This document shows positions 1-7,568 of a stretch of 21,904 nt of DNA, piece after piece. The stretch comes from JBBTCJ01 sp038043285 (lineage in GTDB: Bacteria > Planctomycetota > Phycisphaerae > UBA1845): NCBI GenBank assembly GCA_038043285.1, contig JBBTCJ010000124.1, positions 1-21,904 of the forward strand, in the 5' to 3' direction. Position numbers and translations under genes: made by a program. The stretch's first letter is position 1; each line of letters begins with the position of its first letter. The notes under the pieces were generated by a model. That model had not been told where the DNA came from, ran no database searches, and worked only from the letters and a program-made list of their open reading frames with translations.

Positions 1-366
1 CGCAGCGGGCGGAGGCTTGGGCGTTGCGCGAGCGCGCGTGGTCACGGCGATCTCCGTCGGCCGCGCTGCCGCCACGAGCAGATTGCTGCAAGTGCCGGCA
101 CGGGCGGCCAAGCCGCCCCTGGCACCCCAGCGCCCGGCAACTCCTGAGTGTTGCCCGGACGCAACACGGCGTGTTGGCCAATGGCATCATCGGCAGCGGT
201 GGAACCGGACTGAACTACCCGTCGCCTCGAGGTCCGTTCGCCGACCCTCTCCGGGGCGTGCTGCGGCCTCACCCGGTCGAGGAATCCTTTCCCACGCCGG
301 TCGGCGGGAATACGATCGACGCACCGTGGCGACCCGACGGTATTGCGGTCCCCTGGAGAAGAACGA
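1..366. other. Unresolved upstream segment, no confident gene
   Basis: No gene can be assigned with confidence. The + strand frame starting at base 1 is open to a TGA at 145-147 and would end in a Gly/Ala/Pro-rich tail (SAGTGGQAAPGTPAPGNS), so it could be the 3' end of a gene starting left of the window. A second + frame (starting at base 3) stays open through this segment and has GC-rich third positions between about 180 and 360, but it runs 170 nt into the lipoprotein gene at 367 and matches no family I know. The last 15 bases hold the ribosome binding site of the next gene. Confidence 0.3.
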
Positions 367-717
367 ATGAAGGATCTGGCAAAAATGAAGTGGCTCGGTT
401 CCGCGCTGATTCTCGTCCTGGGGTGCCAGGCGGCTCCGCGCGGGGTACCCGGCGCATCAAGCGGGGTGACGCGCGAGTTCTCCGGACAGGCCGAGATCGG
501 CTGCGCCATGTGCGTTTACAAAATGGCGGGCGTTGAGGATTGCCGGCTGGCGGTCCGGATCGACGGCCAGGCGTACCTGGTCGAGGGAAGCGGAATTGAC
601 GACCACGGCGACGCCCACGCCGCAGATGGGTTGTGCAACGTATCACGTCAGGCTGACGTGAATGGTTCGTTTCGGGACGGTCGGTTCATGGCGCAGACGA
701 TCGCCACGCGGCATTGA
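367..717 (+). CDS. Small DUF6370-type lipoprotein
   Basis: This encodes a 116-aa exported lipoprotein of unknown function. The N-terminus MKDLAKMKWLGSALILVLGC is a short signal peptide ending in a lipobox (LVLGC, Cys20), so the mature protein should be lipid-anchored outside the cytoplasm. The mature part carries CAMC, a GIDDHGDAH motif and a later single Cys (GLCN). That pattern fits the DUF6370 family, small planctomycete and Bacteroidetes proteins whose conserved Cys, His and Asp residues suggest metal binding; this role is inferred. The start at 367 is chosen over an in-frame ATG at 343 because GGAGAAG lies 5 nt before it and because it gives a proper signal peptide. The gene stands alone and converges with gpmI. 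Confidence 0.8.
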   Translation: MKDLAKMKWLGSALILVLGCQAAPRGVPGASSGVTREFSGQAEIGCAMCVYKMAGVEDCRLAVRIDGQAYLVEGSGIDDHGDAHAADGLCNVSRQADVNGSFRDGRFMAQTIATRH

Positions 718-810
718 GGGGACGCGAAGACATGGGGATCGCTCCTTCCGGCGACCGCGAGATTTTTGCCGGCGACGGTGGCCATCGGCAAACTCGATCC
801 GTGGTGGGCA

Positions 811-2424
811 TTACAGCAGAGACCGTCCGGTCATCGCCCGAGGAATCGGCAGATCGAGCATCTCCAGGATGGTTGGGGCGATGTCGGCCAGGCGACCGCC
901 GGCGCGGAGTGGACGCCCCTGGAAGCGCGGATCGACGAGGATCAGCTCGACGTCGTACGCGGTGTGTGCGGTGTGCGGACCGCCCGTTTTCGGGTCGATC
1001 ATCTGCTCGCAGTTGCCGTGGTCGGCGGTGATGAGCAACCCGCCGCCGCGTTCAAGCGTGGCCTGCACCACCCGCCCGACGCATTCGTCGACGACTTCGA
1101 CGGCGCGGATGGCAGCCTGAAGATGGCCGGTGTGCCCGACCATGTCACCGTTGGCGTAGTTGACCACGATCAGATCGTCTTCGCCGCGACGGATGCGGTC
1201 GAGGACCGCGTCGGTCACTTCGTAGGCGGCCATCTCCGGTTTCTGATCGTAGGTGGCTACGTCGCGGGGTGACGGTGCCAGGTGTCGCATCTCTCCCGGA
1301 AAGGCCGCGTCGCGGTAGTCGTTGAAGAAATAGGTGACGTGGGCGTACTTTTCGGTCTCGGCACAGCGGAATTGTTTCAAGCCCTGCGCCGAAACCAACG
1401 CGCCCAGAATGTCGGCCATCTTCTCCGGCTTCTCGAACGCGACCCGCACGGGCAGCCCTTCTTCGTAGGCGGTCAAGGTCACGAAGAAAAGATCGAGTTT
1501 GGGTCCGCGGTCAAAGCCCAAGCGCCGCGGCTCAGCACCGGCGGCCTCGAACGGAAATTCGTCGAACACGAACGCCTTGGTCAACTGTCGCGGCCGGTCG
1601 CCGCGGTAATTGAAGAAGATCACGCTGTCTCCGTCGCGGACGACCGCCGGTCGGCCGTTGGCGCGAGGGATCACCCGCGCGGTGACGAACTCGTCGCCCC
1701 GGCGATCACCGGACGCGGGATGGTCATAGAAGTTCTGAACCGCTTCGGCGGCGTTGGCGAACGAAGCACCCTCGGCGTGCACGAGCATACGGTACGCCGG
1801 CTCGATGCGCTCCCAGCGGTTGTCGCGGTCCATGGCGAAGTAGCGGCCAATGACGCTGGCGATCGGACTGACGCCGAGCTGCCGACACTTCGCGTCGACC
1901 CGGCGGGCGTACTCAACCCCCGCGTTGGGCGACGTGTCCCGTCCGTCGGTGAAAGCGTGCACGACGACTCGATCGCCGGGAAAGTGGACTTTGCGGCTTA
2001 GCTCCAGCAGACCCTCAAGGTGTTCGAGATCGCTGTGCACCCGCCCGTCGCCGAGCAATCCCATGAGGTGCACGCCTGCGCCGCGACGCCGGGCGGACTC
2101 GAACGCGCCGACGAGCGTCGGGTTACTGAAGAACGAGCCGTCGTGGATTCGCCCGGTGATCCGCATGATCTCCTGCTCGACGACGCGCCCCGCACCGATG
2201 TTCTGATGTCCGACCTCGCTGTTGCCGGCCACCCCGTCCGGCAGACCCACGTCATGTCCGCAGGTGCGGATCAGGGCGTGCGGATACGTCGCCATCAACC
2301 GATCGTCCACCGGCGTGCGCGCGAGGTGCACGGCGTTGGCGTGGTTCCACTCCGGGTGCGGGTTGGAACCCCACCCGTCGCGAATCACAAGGACCATCGG
2401 ACGATGTTTTGCAGGCATGGTCAT
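811..2424 (-). CDS. gpmI: 2,3-bisphosphoglycerate-independent phosphoglycerate mutase
   Basis: This cytoplasmic glycolytic and gluconeogenic enzyme interconverts 3- and 2-phosphoglycerate through a phosphoserine intermediate and two Mn ions. At 537 aa it is slightly longer than the usual 510-515. Family motifs appear in order: DGWG (16-19), GNSEVGH with the phosphorylated Ser69, IGAGRVVEQE, HAFTDGRDTSPNA, GRYFAMDRDNRWER, RGDRPRQLTKAF, EKYAHVTYFFN, VATYDQKPEM, NYANGDMVGHTG, TADHGNCEQM and PHTAHT. All metal and catalytic positions look intact. ATG 2424 has GGAG 7 nt upstream; a second in-frame ATG lies 6 nt downstream. A heptad repeat able to form a hairpin sits directly before the start codon. 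The gene is probably monocistronic or read after the SDR gene, with a 151-nt gap between them. Confidence 0.97.
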   Translation of the reverse strand: MTMPAKHRPMVLVIRDGWGSNPHPEWNHANAVHLARTPVDDRLMATYPHALIRTCGHDVGLPDGVAGNSEVGHQNIGAGRVVEQEIMRITGRIHDGSFFSNPTLVGAFESARRRGAGVHLMGLLGDGRVHSDLEHLEGLLELSRKVHFPGDRVVVHAFTDGRDTSPNAGVEYARRVDAKCRQLGVSPIASVIGRYFAMDRDNRWERIEPAYRMLVHAEGASFANAAEAVQNFYDHPASGDRRGDEFVTARVIPRANGRPAVVRDGDSVIFFNYRGDRPRQLTKAFVFDEFPFEAAGAEPRRLGFDRGPKLDLFFVTLTAYEEGLPVRVAFEKPEKMADILGALVSAQGLKQFRCAETEKYAHVTYFFNDYRDAAFPGEMRHLAPSPRDVATYDQKPEMAAYEVTDAVLDRIRRGEDDLIVVNYANGDMVGHTGHLQAAIRAVEVVDECVGRVVQATLERGGGLLITADHGNCEQMIDPKTGGPHTAHTAYDVELILVDPRFQGRPLRAGGRLADIAPTILEMLDLPIPRAMTGRSLL

Positions 2425-2474
2425 CCATCGACTCCGTAAGCCATGGACGATTGTAGATTGTCGATTGTCGATGG
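2425..2474. repeat. Heptad tandem repeat with 8-bp inverted ends, upstream of gpmI
   Basis: Three 7-nt units are seen: GATTGTA (2449-2455), GATTGTC (2456-2462) and GATTGTC (2463-2469), followed by GATGG. CCATCGAC (2425-2432) is a perfect inverted match to GTCGATGG (2467-2474). In the gpmI transcript this would place a hairpin immediately before the ATG and over the last base of its GGAG. Similar heptads occur at 15807, 17361 and 17914. They resemble in design the short tandemly repeated repetitive (STRR) heptamers of cyanobacteria. The family assignment is mine. Confidence 0.75.
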
Positions 2475-2540
2475 AAAGGGCGACGGGAGGCTTCCTGTCA
2501 GACCGGTTGTTGTTTCAGTTTGTCGTTTGGCGGGCCGCGG

Positions 2541-2574
2541 GACGAAACGATCGGAACAGGAAAACGGGAAATGC
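2541..2574 (+). repeat. 34-bp dispersed repeat, copy A
   Basis: This segment matches 21871-21904 at 30 of 34 positions. The last 20 bases (2555-2574) are identical, beginning AACAGG and ending AAATGC. It lies at the 3' end of the SDR gene, with its last bases two positions before the stop. Copy B ends exactly at the window end, so the true length of the repeat is unknown. Confidence 0.8.
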
Positions 2575-2575
2575 G

Positions 2576-3565
2576 CTATCGGATCCATTCGCCGTAGAAG
2601 GACAGTTCGTCCTCGAACGAGCGCATCGTAAGACCCAAAAAGCGCTCCGCGATCGCCGGGTCGCAGATGCTGTCTTCCTGCGACATCTGCACCTGTCCGG
2701 CGTCGAAGCGAAAGAGGCGCAGCGGCGGAACGATGATCTCCGCCAAAGCCATCAGCGGTTGGCCGAGCGTCGCCATCGCCTTCGCCACCGGCACCGGCTG
2801 CGACACCAACGGCTTCCAGAGCTTCGCTCCCGGAATGAGGGCGCGGCAGGTGTTGTACAGCTCCCGCCAGGAGTAGGTCTTCGGTCCGCCCAGAGGAATC
2901 ACCTGTCCGATCGTTTCCTCTCGCCGCAGCCCCTCGGCGAAGGCATAGGCCACGTCGCGCACGGAAACGGGTTGCAATCGGGCGTCTCCACGGCCAAAGT
3001 AGGGAATCACCGGCGGCAGCCATCCGCACACCAACCGCTTCATCAACTGCATGAACTCGCCGTCGGGTCCGTGGATCACGCTGGGGCGGACGATCGTCCA
3101 TGCAAGCCCGCTGCCGCGGACGTATTCCTCGGCCTCCCACTTCGTGCGGTGATAGGTCGAGACGGCGTTGGGCCGGGTGCCCAGGGCCGACATGTGAACG
3201 TACCGCCTGATCCCCGCCTGCCTGACGGCGTCAACGACGTTCATCGTTCCCTGCACGTGAATTCGCTGGAATGTCTGCCCACGCAGCGGGCGAGCGACGA
3301 TGATGCCCACGAGGTGGATGGCCGCCTGGCTGACGTCGGCCGCGTGGCGCAAGGCCTGCGCGTCGTTCAGGTCGCCGACGATGGCCGCGAGCCGGTCCGG
3401 ATCGACGTCGGGATGCTGAGCACGGAGTTTTCGCACCGACCGAACCAGGCACACCGGCTTGTACCCGCGTGCAAGCAGCGCCCGAACGACTGCCCGCCCG
3501 ACGAACCCGGTCGCGCCGGTGACGAGGATGTTCTGAAACGACGGGGAACCGGGGCTATCTGTCAT
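2576..3565 (-). CDS. NAD(P)-binding SDR protein, NDUFA9-like (complex I subunit type)
   Basis: This encodes a 329-aa atypical short-chain dehydrogenase/reductase. A Rossmann nucleotide-binding signature TGATGFVG is at residues 16-23 and is followed by GDLNDAQAL (acidic turn), HLVGI, SALGT and YHRTKWEAE, a YxxxK pair. The mid-protein RPSVIHGPDGEFM and the C-terminal layout match the NDUFA9/YbjT-like group, often annotated as complex I NAD(P)-binding subunit family proteins or NmrA-like epimerases. The substrate cannot be read from the sequence. The start at 3565 (MTDSPG) is preferred over an in-frame ATG 75 nt upstream, because GGGAGG lies 6 nt before it and a plausible promoter lies between the two. 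gpmI follows on the same strand after 151 nt of repeat-bearing sequence. Confidence 0.88.
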   Translation of the reverse strand: MTDSPGSPSFQNILVTGATGFVGRAVVRALLARGYKPVCLVRSVRKLRAQHPDVDPDRLAAIVGDLNDAQALRHAADVSQAAIHLVGIIVARPLRGQTFQRIHVQGTMNVVDAVRQAGIRRYVHMSALGTRPNAVSTYHRTKWEAEEYVRGSGLAWTIVRPSVIHGPDGEFMQLMKRLVCGWLPPVIPYFGRGDARLQPVSVRDVAYAFAEGLRREETIGQVIPLGGPKTYSWRELYNTCRALIPGAKLWKPLVSQPVPVAKAMATLGQPLMALAEIIVPPLRLFRFDAGQVQMSQEDSICDPAIAERFLGLTMRSFEDELSFYGEWIR

Positions 3566-3596
3566 GGGGAACCTCCCTGAACAGGTCGATGCCCCG

Positions 3597-3624
3597 ATCG
3601 TAGCGCGGATCATGCTCGTGTAAA
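3597..3624 (-). promoter_or_regulatory. Candidate sigma70-type promoter for the SDR gene
   Basis: Read on the minus strand, TTTACA (3624-3619) and TACGAT (3602-3597) are separated by 16 nt. Transcription would start near 3590 and give a leader of about 25 nt to the ATG at 3565, with GGGAGG inside it. Found by eye only. Confidence 0.4.
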
Positions 3625-3777
3625 GCCGGGGGCTTTTCAAAAAAAATGCGTGGAATGGCGCTTTTTTGTCGCCGCGGACATGGGGAAGGAGTCTATAGTG
3701 ATGTGAAACAGGCTGTCGTAGAGACCGCCGGGCGCCTCATCCGGCCCCGCAGAGGAGTAGATTCCATCCGGTGAACC

Positions 3778-4908
3778 ATGACCCCAAGACAAATGAGGAC
3801 CGGAGTTTCGATCGTTGAGGTCGTCGCCGTCGTAGGCTGTGTGGGTTTGCTGGCCGGCTTGCTGCAAACTTCGTTGCGGGAGGCGCTGGGCGTTTCCGCC
3901 CGGATGAAGTGCCTGGAGCGCCTGCACGCCATCGGCGAAGCCAGCCTCACTTACTCGCAGCGCGATCCGGGCAACGCGGCGATCCCCGTCCATCGCTTGC
4001 AGTTCCAACAGGATCCGTCCAACCCCACCTACATCGGGGCGTACGAGTGGGGCGGCAAGAGCGGCGTCGGGCGGGAGGGCTGGACGGGATGGTACGGACC
4101 ACTCAGCAGCAAGTACGGAACGTTCGCGGGCTTCGGCCCGGCGACGCGACCGTTGAACGATATCCTTTATCCGCATGGGTTCGTGGACTACGAGGCGTTG
4201 CGGAACCGTCAAGGCGCAACCCGCGACACGCAACAGCCGCTGGACGCTTACCGCTGCCCCGGTGACGACGGTCCGCCGGACGGGGCGCATTGTCCGGACT
4301 GGATCGCCAACACGACGCAATCCTCGTTCGATCACTTCGGGACGAGCTACGCCGCCAATCTGTTCATGATCGGACAGGGTGGCGGCGGGCAGATGGTGAG
4401 CAACTCGCCGTATCTGCGTACGCTGGACGGCGTCCCTTATCCCGGTCGAACGATTTCCTACGAAGACAACATCGGTCGATGGGCCTGGGCCGCCCGTGCG
4501 GAGAACTCGGAGTGTTACTGGCTGGGACCGGGGATCGACCCCGGACCAACCGGCGGGCTTCGTGGTTGGCATGGAAAGGATTGGACCTACAACCGCGCCT
4601 TCCTCGACGGGCACGCGGCCACGCAGACCATTTTCATCGAGGGAACCGCGAACCAGGAAGGGTACGGCCAGCATTACTACAACCAGCAGCTTTCCTTCTA
4701 TCCCGGCTGGCCGGCGTGCGATCAGTGTTTGCCCGGCGAAGCAGATTGTCCCTACAGCGAACCGGGGACGTTCGAGTCGTACCGCTGCATCATTGTTCGC
4801 GGCGATGGGTGGAGCAAGGACACGCTTCCCGCGCCGTTCATCTGCTCTGGACTGCCGTTTAACGGCGTGGGTCGGCCGTCGTACGAAGACTGCGTGACCG
4901 GAGAGTAG
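3778..4908 (+). CDS. Cysteine-rich pseudopilin-like protein (prepilin N-terminal cleavage/methylation motif)
   Basis: This encodes a 376-aa protein with a type IV prepilin/type II secretion pseudopilin N-terminus. After MTPRQMRTG come V-S-I-V-E, so cleavage after Gly9 would leave Glu at position +5, followed by a hydrophobic helix (VVAVVGCVGLLAGLL). The large extracellular part ends with the planctomycete-type H-x(n)-DG feature: WHGKDWTYNRAFLDGHA, with 11 residues between His and DG. It holds about a dozen cysteines, many in the last 60 residues (CDQCLPGEADC and others), which is unlike the cysteine-poor pseudopilin at 11490 and suggests a disulfide-stabilised exoprotein. No strong ribosome binding site is visible. 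The stop is followed 2 nt later by the ATG of the next gene, so the two are probably co-translated. Confidence 0.82.
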   Translation: MTPRQMRTGVSIVEVVAVVGCVGLLAGLLQTSLREALGVSARMKCLERLHAIGEASLTYSQRDPGNAAIPVHRLQFQQDPSNPTYIGAYEWGGKSGVGREGWTGWYGPLSSKYGTFAGFGPATRPLNDILYPHGFVDYEALRNRQGATRDTQQPLDAYRCPGDDGPPDGAHCPDWIANTTQSSFDHFGTSYAANLFMIGQGGGGQMVSNSPYLRTLDGVPYPGRTISYEDNIGRWAWAARAENSECYWLGPGIDPGPTGGLRGWHGKDWTYNRAFLDGHAATQTIFIEGTANQEGYGQHYYNQQLSFYPGWPACDQCLPGEADCPYSEPGTFESYRCIIVRGDGWSKDTLPAPFICSGLPFNGVGRPSYEDCVTGE

Positions 4909-4910
4909 CG

Positions 4911-6662
4911 ATGAACAACGCACGAATACCCACGGTCTTCACTCGCGCCACTTCGGCGCGAGGTTCCCGTCTCGTGGCGGCGGTGATCGCTGCAATGCTG
5001 GAAACGCTCGGCGCCACCAGTGCACCTACCTACGGCGCCCCGCCGGTCAATGATCAGTGTGAAGACGCAGCCCCCATTCAAGGCGAAGGCGAGTTCTCCT
5101 TCAATCTTGCCGAGGCAACTCCCGATCATTGGCCTGACTGCTCATACGGGGCATACCCCGACAGCGGCAATGTATGGTTCACGTGGACCTCGACGTGCAT
5201 TGGAACCGTTACCATGGACTTCTGCACCGGAGGCACGGCGGATGCGGAATTCGTGAACGTCTATGACACGGCAAGCTGCTCGGATATAGGCTCAAACACG
5301 GAGTTGCTGTGTCAAAACCTGCTATTTAACACGGTACCCTGCGACTCTCCACAGACGTTCGACGCCGGATTAGGTGGCAGCTACCTTGTGCATCTTTCGC
5401 GCCCGGCGGGCGTCCGCGGCGGCGCTGGGACGTTCCGAATCTCCTGCGGAGAAATCAAGACCCCAAGTTGTGCGATCCATCCCGGTGTCGATACGGGTTT
5501 CTGTTCGGCGCGGGGAGCGCTCGACGCACTGGTAAGCTCTCGCGAAACAGCCGTCGTCGCGGATCGGTTCCATCTGGAATCGGACGGGTACTTGTCCGAT
5601 CTGTGCTGGTGGGGGACATACTTCAACGGAACGGTGGGTGAATGCGACAAAGACGTTCCGGACGAATTTCGCGTCACCTATTACCAGGACGATTGCGGGC
5701 TGCCGGGGCAGGTCGTCGGCGGGCCGTTCATCTTCAAGGACGGATCGCTCCACGTCGACGGACCGGCACGGACCGGCAGGAAGCTGATGGGAACGCTCCT
5801 GGAGTTTGAGTATTCCGCCTGGCATACGATGATGATCCTGCCCGGCGGGCAGGACTATTGGATTGAGATTACCAACAGTCGCGCTTATGACTGCCTATGG
5901 TATTGGGAGACAGCCTCAAGCTCTCGCGGCGTCATCTACCAGGACGGACGCGGGGGAACGATCGACGGGTACGACGCCTCCGATGCGCGTCCCGGGGCGA
6001 TGTCGTACTGCCTCTATCATATCTCCGAACCATTGCCCGACGATTGCTACCCGCCGCCGGACAACGACGATTGCACAGGCGCCCAACCGCTTGCCGGCGC
6101 ACCCGTTTTCTTCGACACGTTTGGGGCGACTACGGATGGCCCGGCAGTCCAATGGGAGCTTGATCTCGAATGCTCCCCGCTCGGCGATCGAGATGTGCAC
6201 GCCGACGTTTGGTATCAGTTCATGCCGTCGTGCAGCGGCGCAGCCCGGATCGCCGCCTGCGACGCAACGTTCGACACCAAGATCGCGGTGTACGACGCGG
6301 CCGAGTGTCCCGTGGGAACCAGACCGACGGCGTGCAGCGACGATGATTGCGGTGATGACTCCGGGCTTCAGTCCAGCGCTTCCTTCGAAGTCCTTGAGGG
6401 CGAGTCGCGGCTGGTGCGCGTCGGCGGGTATCGTGGTCAGCAGGGAACCGGAATGCTCACGATCGACTGGTCGCCCGGTTCGTCGACCGACCTGCGCTAC
6501 TTCGCCCACTTCGCGCGGTGCCATTCCCGCGGATGTTCGGCTCCGCCGTGCGACCGGACGTCGCGCCCGGATCCCTGCTGCAACGCCTCGGATTTTGATG
6601 CCGATGGCGACGTCGACATTGGCGATCTGGACGAGTTCGTCAGCAGAATGACGGGACCATAG
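4911..6662 (+). CDS. Large secreted protein with dockerin/EF-hand-like C-terminus
   Basis: This 583-aa exported protein starts with a basic N-region and a hydrophobic stretch (LVAAVIAAMLETLGATSAP), after which the mature part begins near PPVNDQCEDAAPI. Two related modules are visible, at about 45-185 and 390-530. Each opens with P-x-N-D-x-C-x-x-A-x-P, contains VWFTW or VWYQF, and continues with VYDTASC or VYDAAEC; this layout occurs in planctomycete cell-surface proteins with pre-peptidase-like beta-sandwich domains. A different Cys/Trp-rich module lies between them. The C-terminus, CCNASDFDADGDVDIGDLDEF, is a single Ca-binding dockerin-like loop, as in the 'GC-type dockerin' anchored proteins of this phylum. 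Many cysteines imply extracellular folding. It is coupled to the pseudopilin gene 2 nt upstream. Ligand and function are unknown. Confidence 0.83.
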   Translation: MNNARIPTVFTRATSARGSRLVAAVIAAMLETLGATSAPTYGAPPVNDQCEDAAPIQGEGEFSFNLAEATPDHWPDCSYGAYPDSGNVWFTWTSTCIGTVTMDFCTGGTADAEFVNVYDTASCSDIGSNTELLCQNLLFNTVPCDSPQTFDAGLGGSYLVHLSRPAGVRGGAGTFRISCGEIKTPSCAIHPGVDTGFCSARGALDALVSSRETAVVADRFHLESDGYLSDLCWWGTYFNGTVGECDKDVPDEFRVTYYQDDCGLPGQVVGGPFIFKDGSLHVDGPARTGRKLMGTLLEFEYSAWHTMMILPGGQDYWIEITNSRAYDCLWYWETASSSRGVIYQDGRGGTIDGYDASDARPGAMSYCLYHISEPLPDDCYPPPDNDDCTGAQPLAGAPVFFDTFGATTDGPAVQWELDLECSPLGDRDVHADVWYQFMPSCSGAARIAACDATFDTKIAVYDAAECPVGTRPTACSDDDCGDDSGLQSSASFEVLEGESRLVRVGGYRGQQGTGMLTIDWSPGSSTDLRYFAHFARCHSRGCSAPPCDRTSRPDPCCNASDFDADGDVDIGDLDEFVSRMTGP

Positions 6663-6679
6663 GAAACGATGTCGCGGGT

Positions 6680-6748
6680 GTGTGGCACGGGCTTCCAGCC
6701 CGTGGATGCACCGGCAGGATGCCGGTGCCCCCATCGCTGGTGCCACAC
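6680..6748. repeat. Cloverleaf-forming repeat: two hairpins inside an outer inverted repeat
   Basis: GTGTGGCAC (6680-6688) is a perfect inverted match to GTGCCACAC (6740-6748). Between them are two perfect 8-bp hairpins with 3-nt loops: CACGGGCT/AGCCCGTG (6686-6704) and CACCGGCA/TGCCGGTG (6709-6727). The first hairpin shares CAC with the outer stem, so the forms compete. The element lies between two convergent genes, so it could also act as a terminator, but no T-run follows. I believe GGGCTTCCAGCCCG-type palindromes are common in planctomycete intergenic DNA; that is from memory. Confidence 0.75.
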
Positions 6749-6764
6749 TCGACGTGATAGGCGC

Positions 6765-7175
6765 TCACCCTTCCAGCATCGAGGCGATTTCTTCCGTCGT
6801 CGGCGCTCGCGGAATGGGGCGGATGGGTTCGTTGCGCTCGTCCAGGCGGAGCACGCGGGGGCGGTGCTTGCCCTCGCGGACGGCGGATTCGTCGAGCCAG
6901 CAGAAGGACATGATGATGATGCGGTCGCCGACGCAGCCGTGGCGGGCGGCGGCCCCGTTAAGAATGATCCGCCGCGAACCGAACGGCTCAGGGATCAGGT
7001 AGGTCTCCAACCTGGCCCCGTTGTTCACGTTCGACACCAGCACTTTTTCGAACGGGTAGAACCCGACCGCCTCCAGCAGCTCGACGTCAACGCCCAGGCT
7101 GCCTTCGTAATGCAGGTCAGCGTGGGTCACGCAGGCTTGATGGAGTTTGGATTTGAGAAGCTGAACTTTCATCAT
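6765..7175 (-). CDS. panD: Aspartate 1-decarboxylase (pyruvoyl-dependent)
   Basis: This enzyme decarboxylates L-aspartate to beta-alanine for pantothenate and CoA synthesis. The protein is 136 aa and is made as a pro-enzyme that cleaves itself at Gly25-Ser26 (YEGSLGVD), so Ser26 becomes the pyruvoyl group. Other family hallmarks are LLKSKLHQACVTHADLHYEGS, VSNVNNGARLETYLI, GSRRIILNGAAARHGCVGDRIIIMSF and a variable charged C-terminal tail. ATG 7175 is chosen over an upstream in-frame start because GAGGAGG lies 8 nt before it and the family begins here; the next codon is also ATG. The gene stands alone between repeats and converges with the exoprotein gene. Confidence 0.96.
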   Translation of the reverse strand: MMKVQLLKSKLHQACVTHADLHYEGSLGVDVELLEAVGFYPFEKVLVSNVNNGARLETYLIPEPFGSRRIILNGAAARHGCVGDRIIIMSFCWLDESAVREGKHRPRVLRLDERNEPIRPIPRAPTTEEIASMLEG

Positions 7176-7568
7176 CCGGTCGGCCTCCTCGTCTTCGGCC
7201 TCCCTGCACGTCCATTGGCGGTCCAATCCGCCGCAGCATTTTTAGCGGGCAACGGTCGAAGTGTCAAAACGAGGTTCACGCGAAGCGCAATCGCTTTCGG
7301 GACGCGGCTTGCGAGCGCCGGGCACGAGGACCGGACACCGAAACACAATTCGCCAGGCCGATTGTCGTCGGGTCACTGGGGCGCACCGCTTGGCCCGCCG
7401 TGCGGCAGGCGCCGACCAGAACCGCGACAGACATGGAGCGGTCGCACAGAGTGGCGCCGATCAGAACCGCGACAGACATGGAGCGGTGCGCCTGCGCCTC
7501 GATGAAACAATGGACCGTTCGTTGGCACTCGCGGTTCTGTTCACCGCGCGGGCTGAATCGAGCCGGCG
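7176..7568. other. Gene-free spacer with a tandem dispersed repeat
   Basis: No gene is supported in this 393-nt stretch; the open frames here are Arg/Ala-rich and simply read through the repeat. The first bases carry the panD leader. The main feature is the tandem repeat at 7408-7487. Confidence 0.6.
7408..7487 (+). repeat. Tandem 35-bp repeat (45-bp period), family also at 21.7 kb
   Basis: Unit 1 (7408-7442) and unit 2 (7453-7487) begin GGCGCCGA and contain CAGAACCGCGACAG followed by ACATGGAGCGGT. They differ at one base in 35 (C to T). On the opposite strand, 21741-21767 carries the same core with one base deleted, and 21798-21827 carries a more diverged copy. All copies are intergenic. 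Confidence 0.85.

Noticed and set aside
718..810. Bidirectional terminator between the DUF6370 gene and gpmI
   Set aside because: The repeated CCGGCGAC blocks are direct, not inverted, and no stable stem with a T-run is visible.
2222..3580. Plus-strand open frame (452 aa) opposite the SDR gene
   Set aside because: It is antisense to a protein with an intact Rossmann signature and good ribosome binding site, and its translation is rich in Arg and His with no motif.
3637..4923. Minus-strand open frame (428 aa) opposite the cysteine-rich pseudopilin
   Set aside because: It is the shadow of the real gene. Its composition is Arg/Val-rich and without family motifs, while the + strand shows a prepilin leader and the H-x-DG feature.
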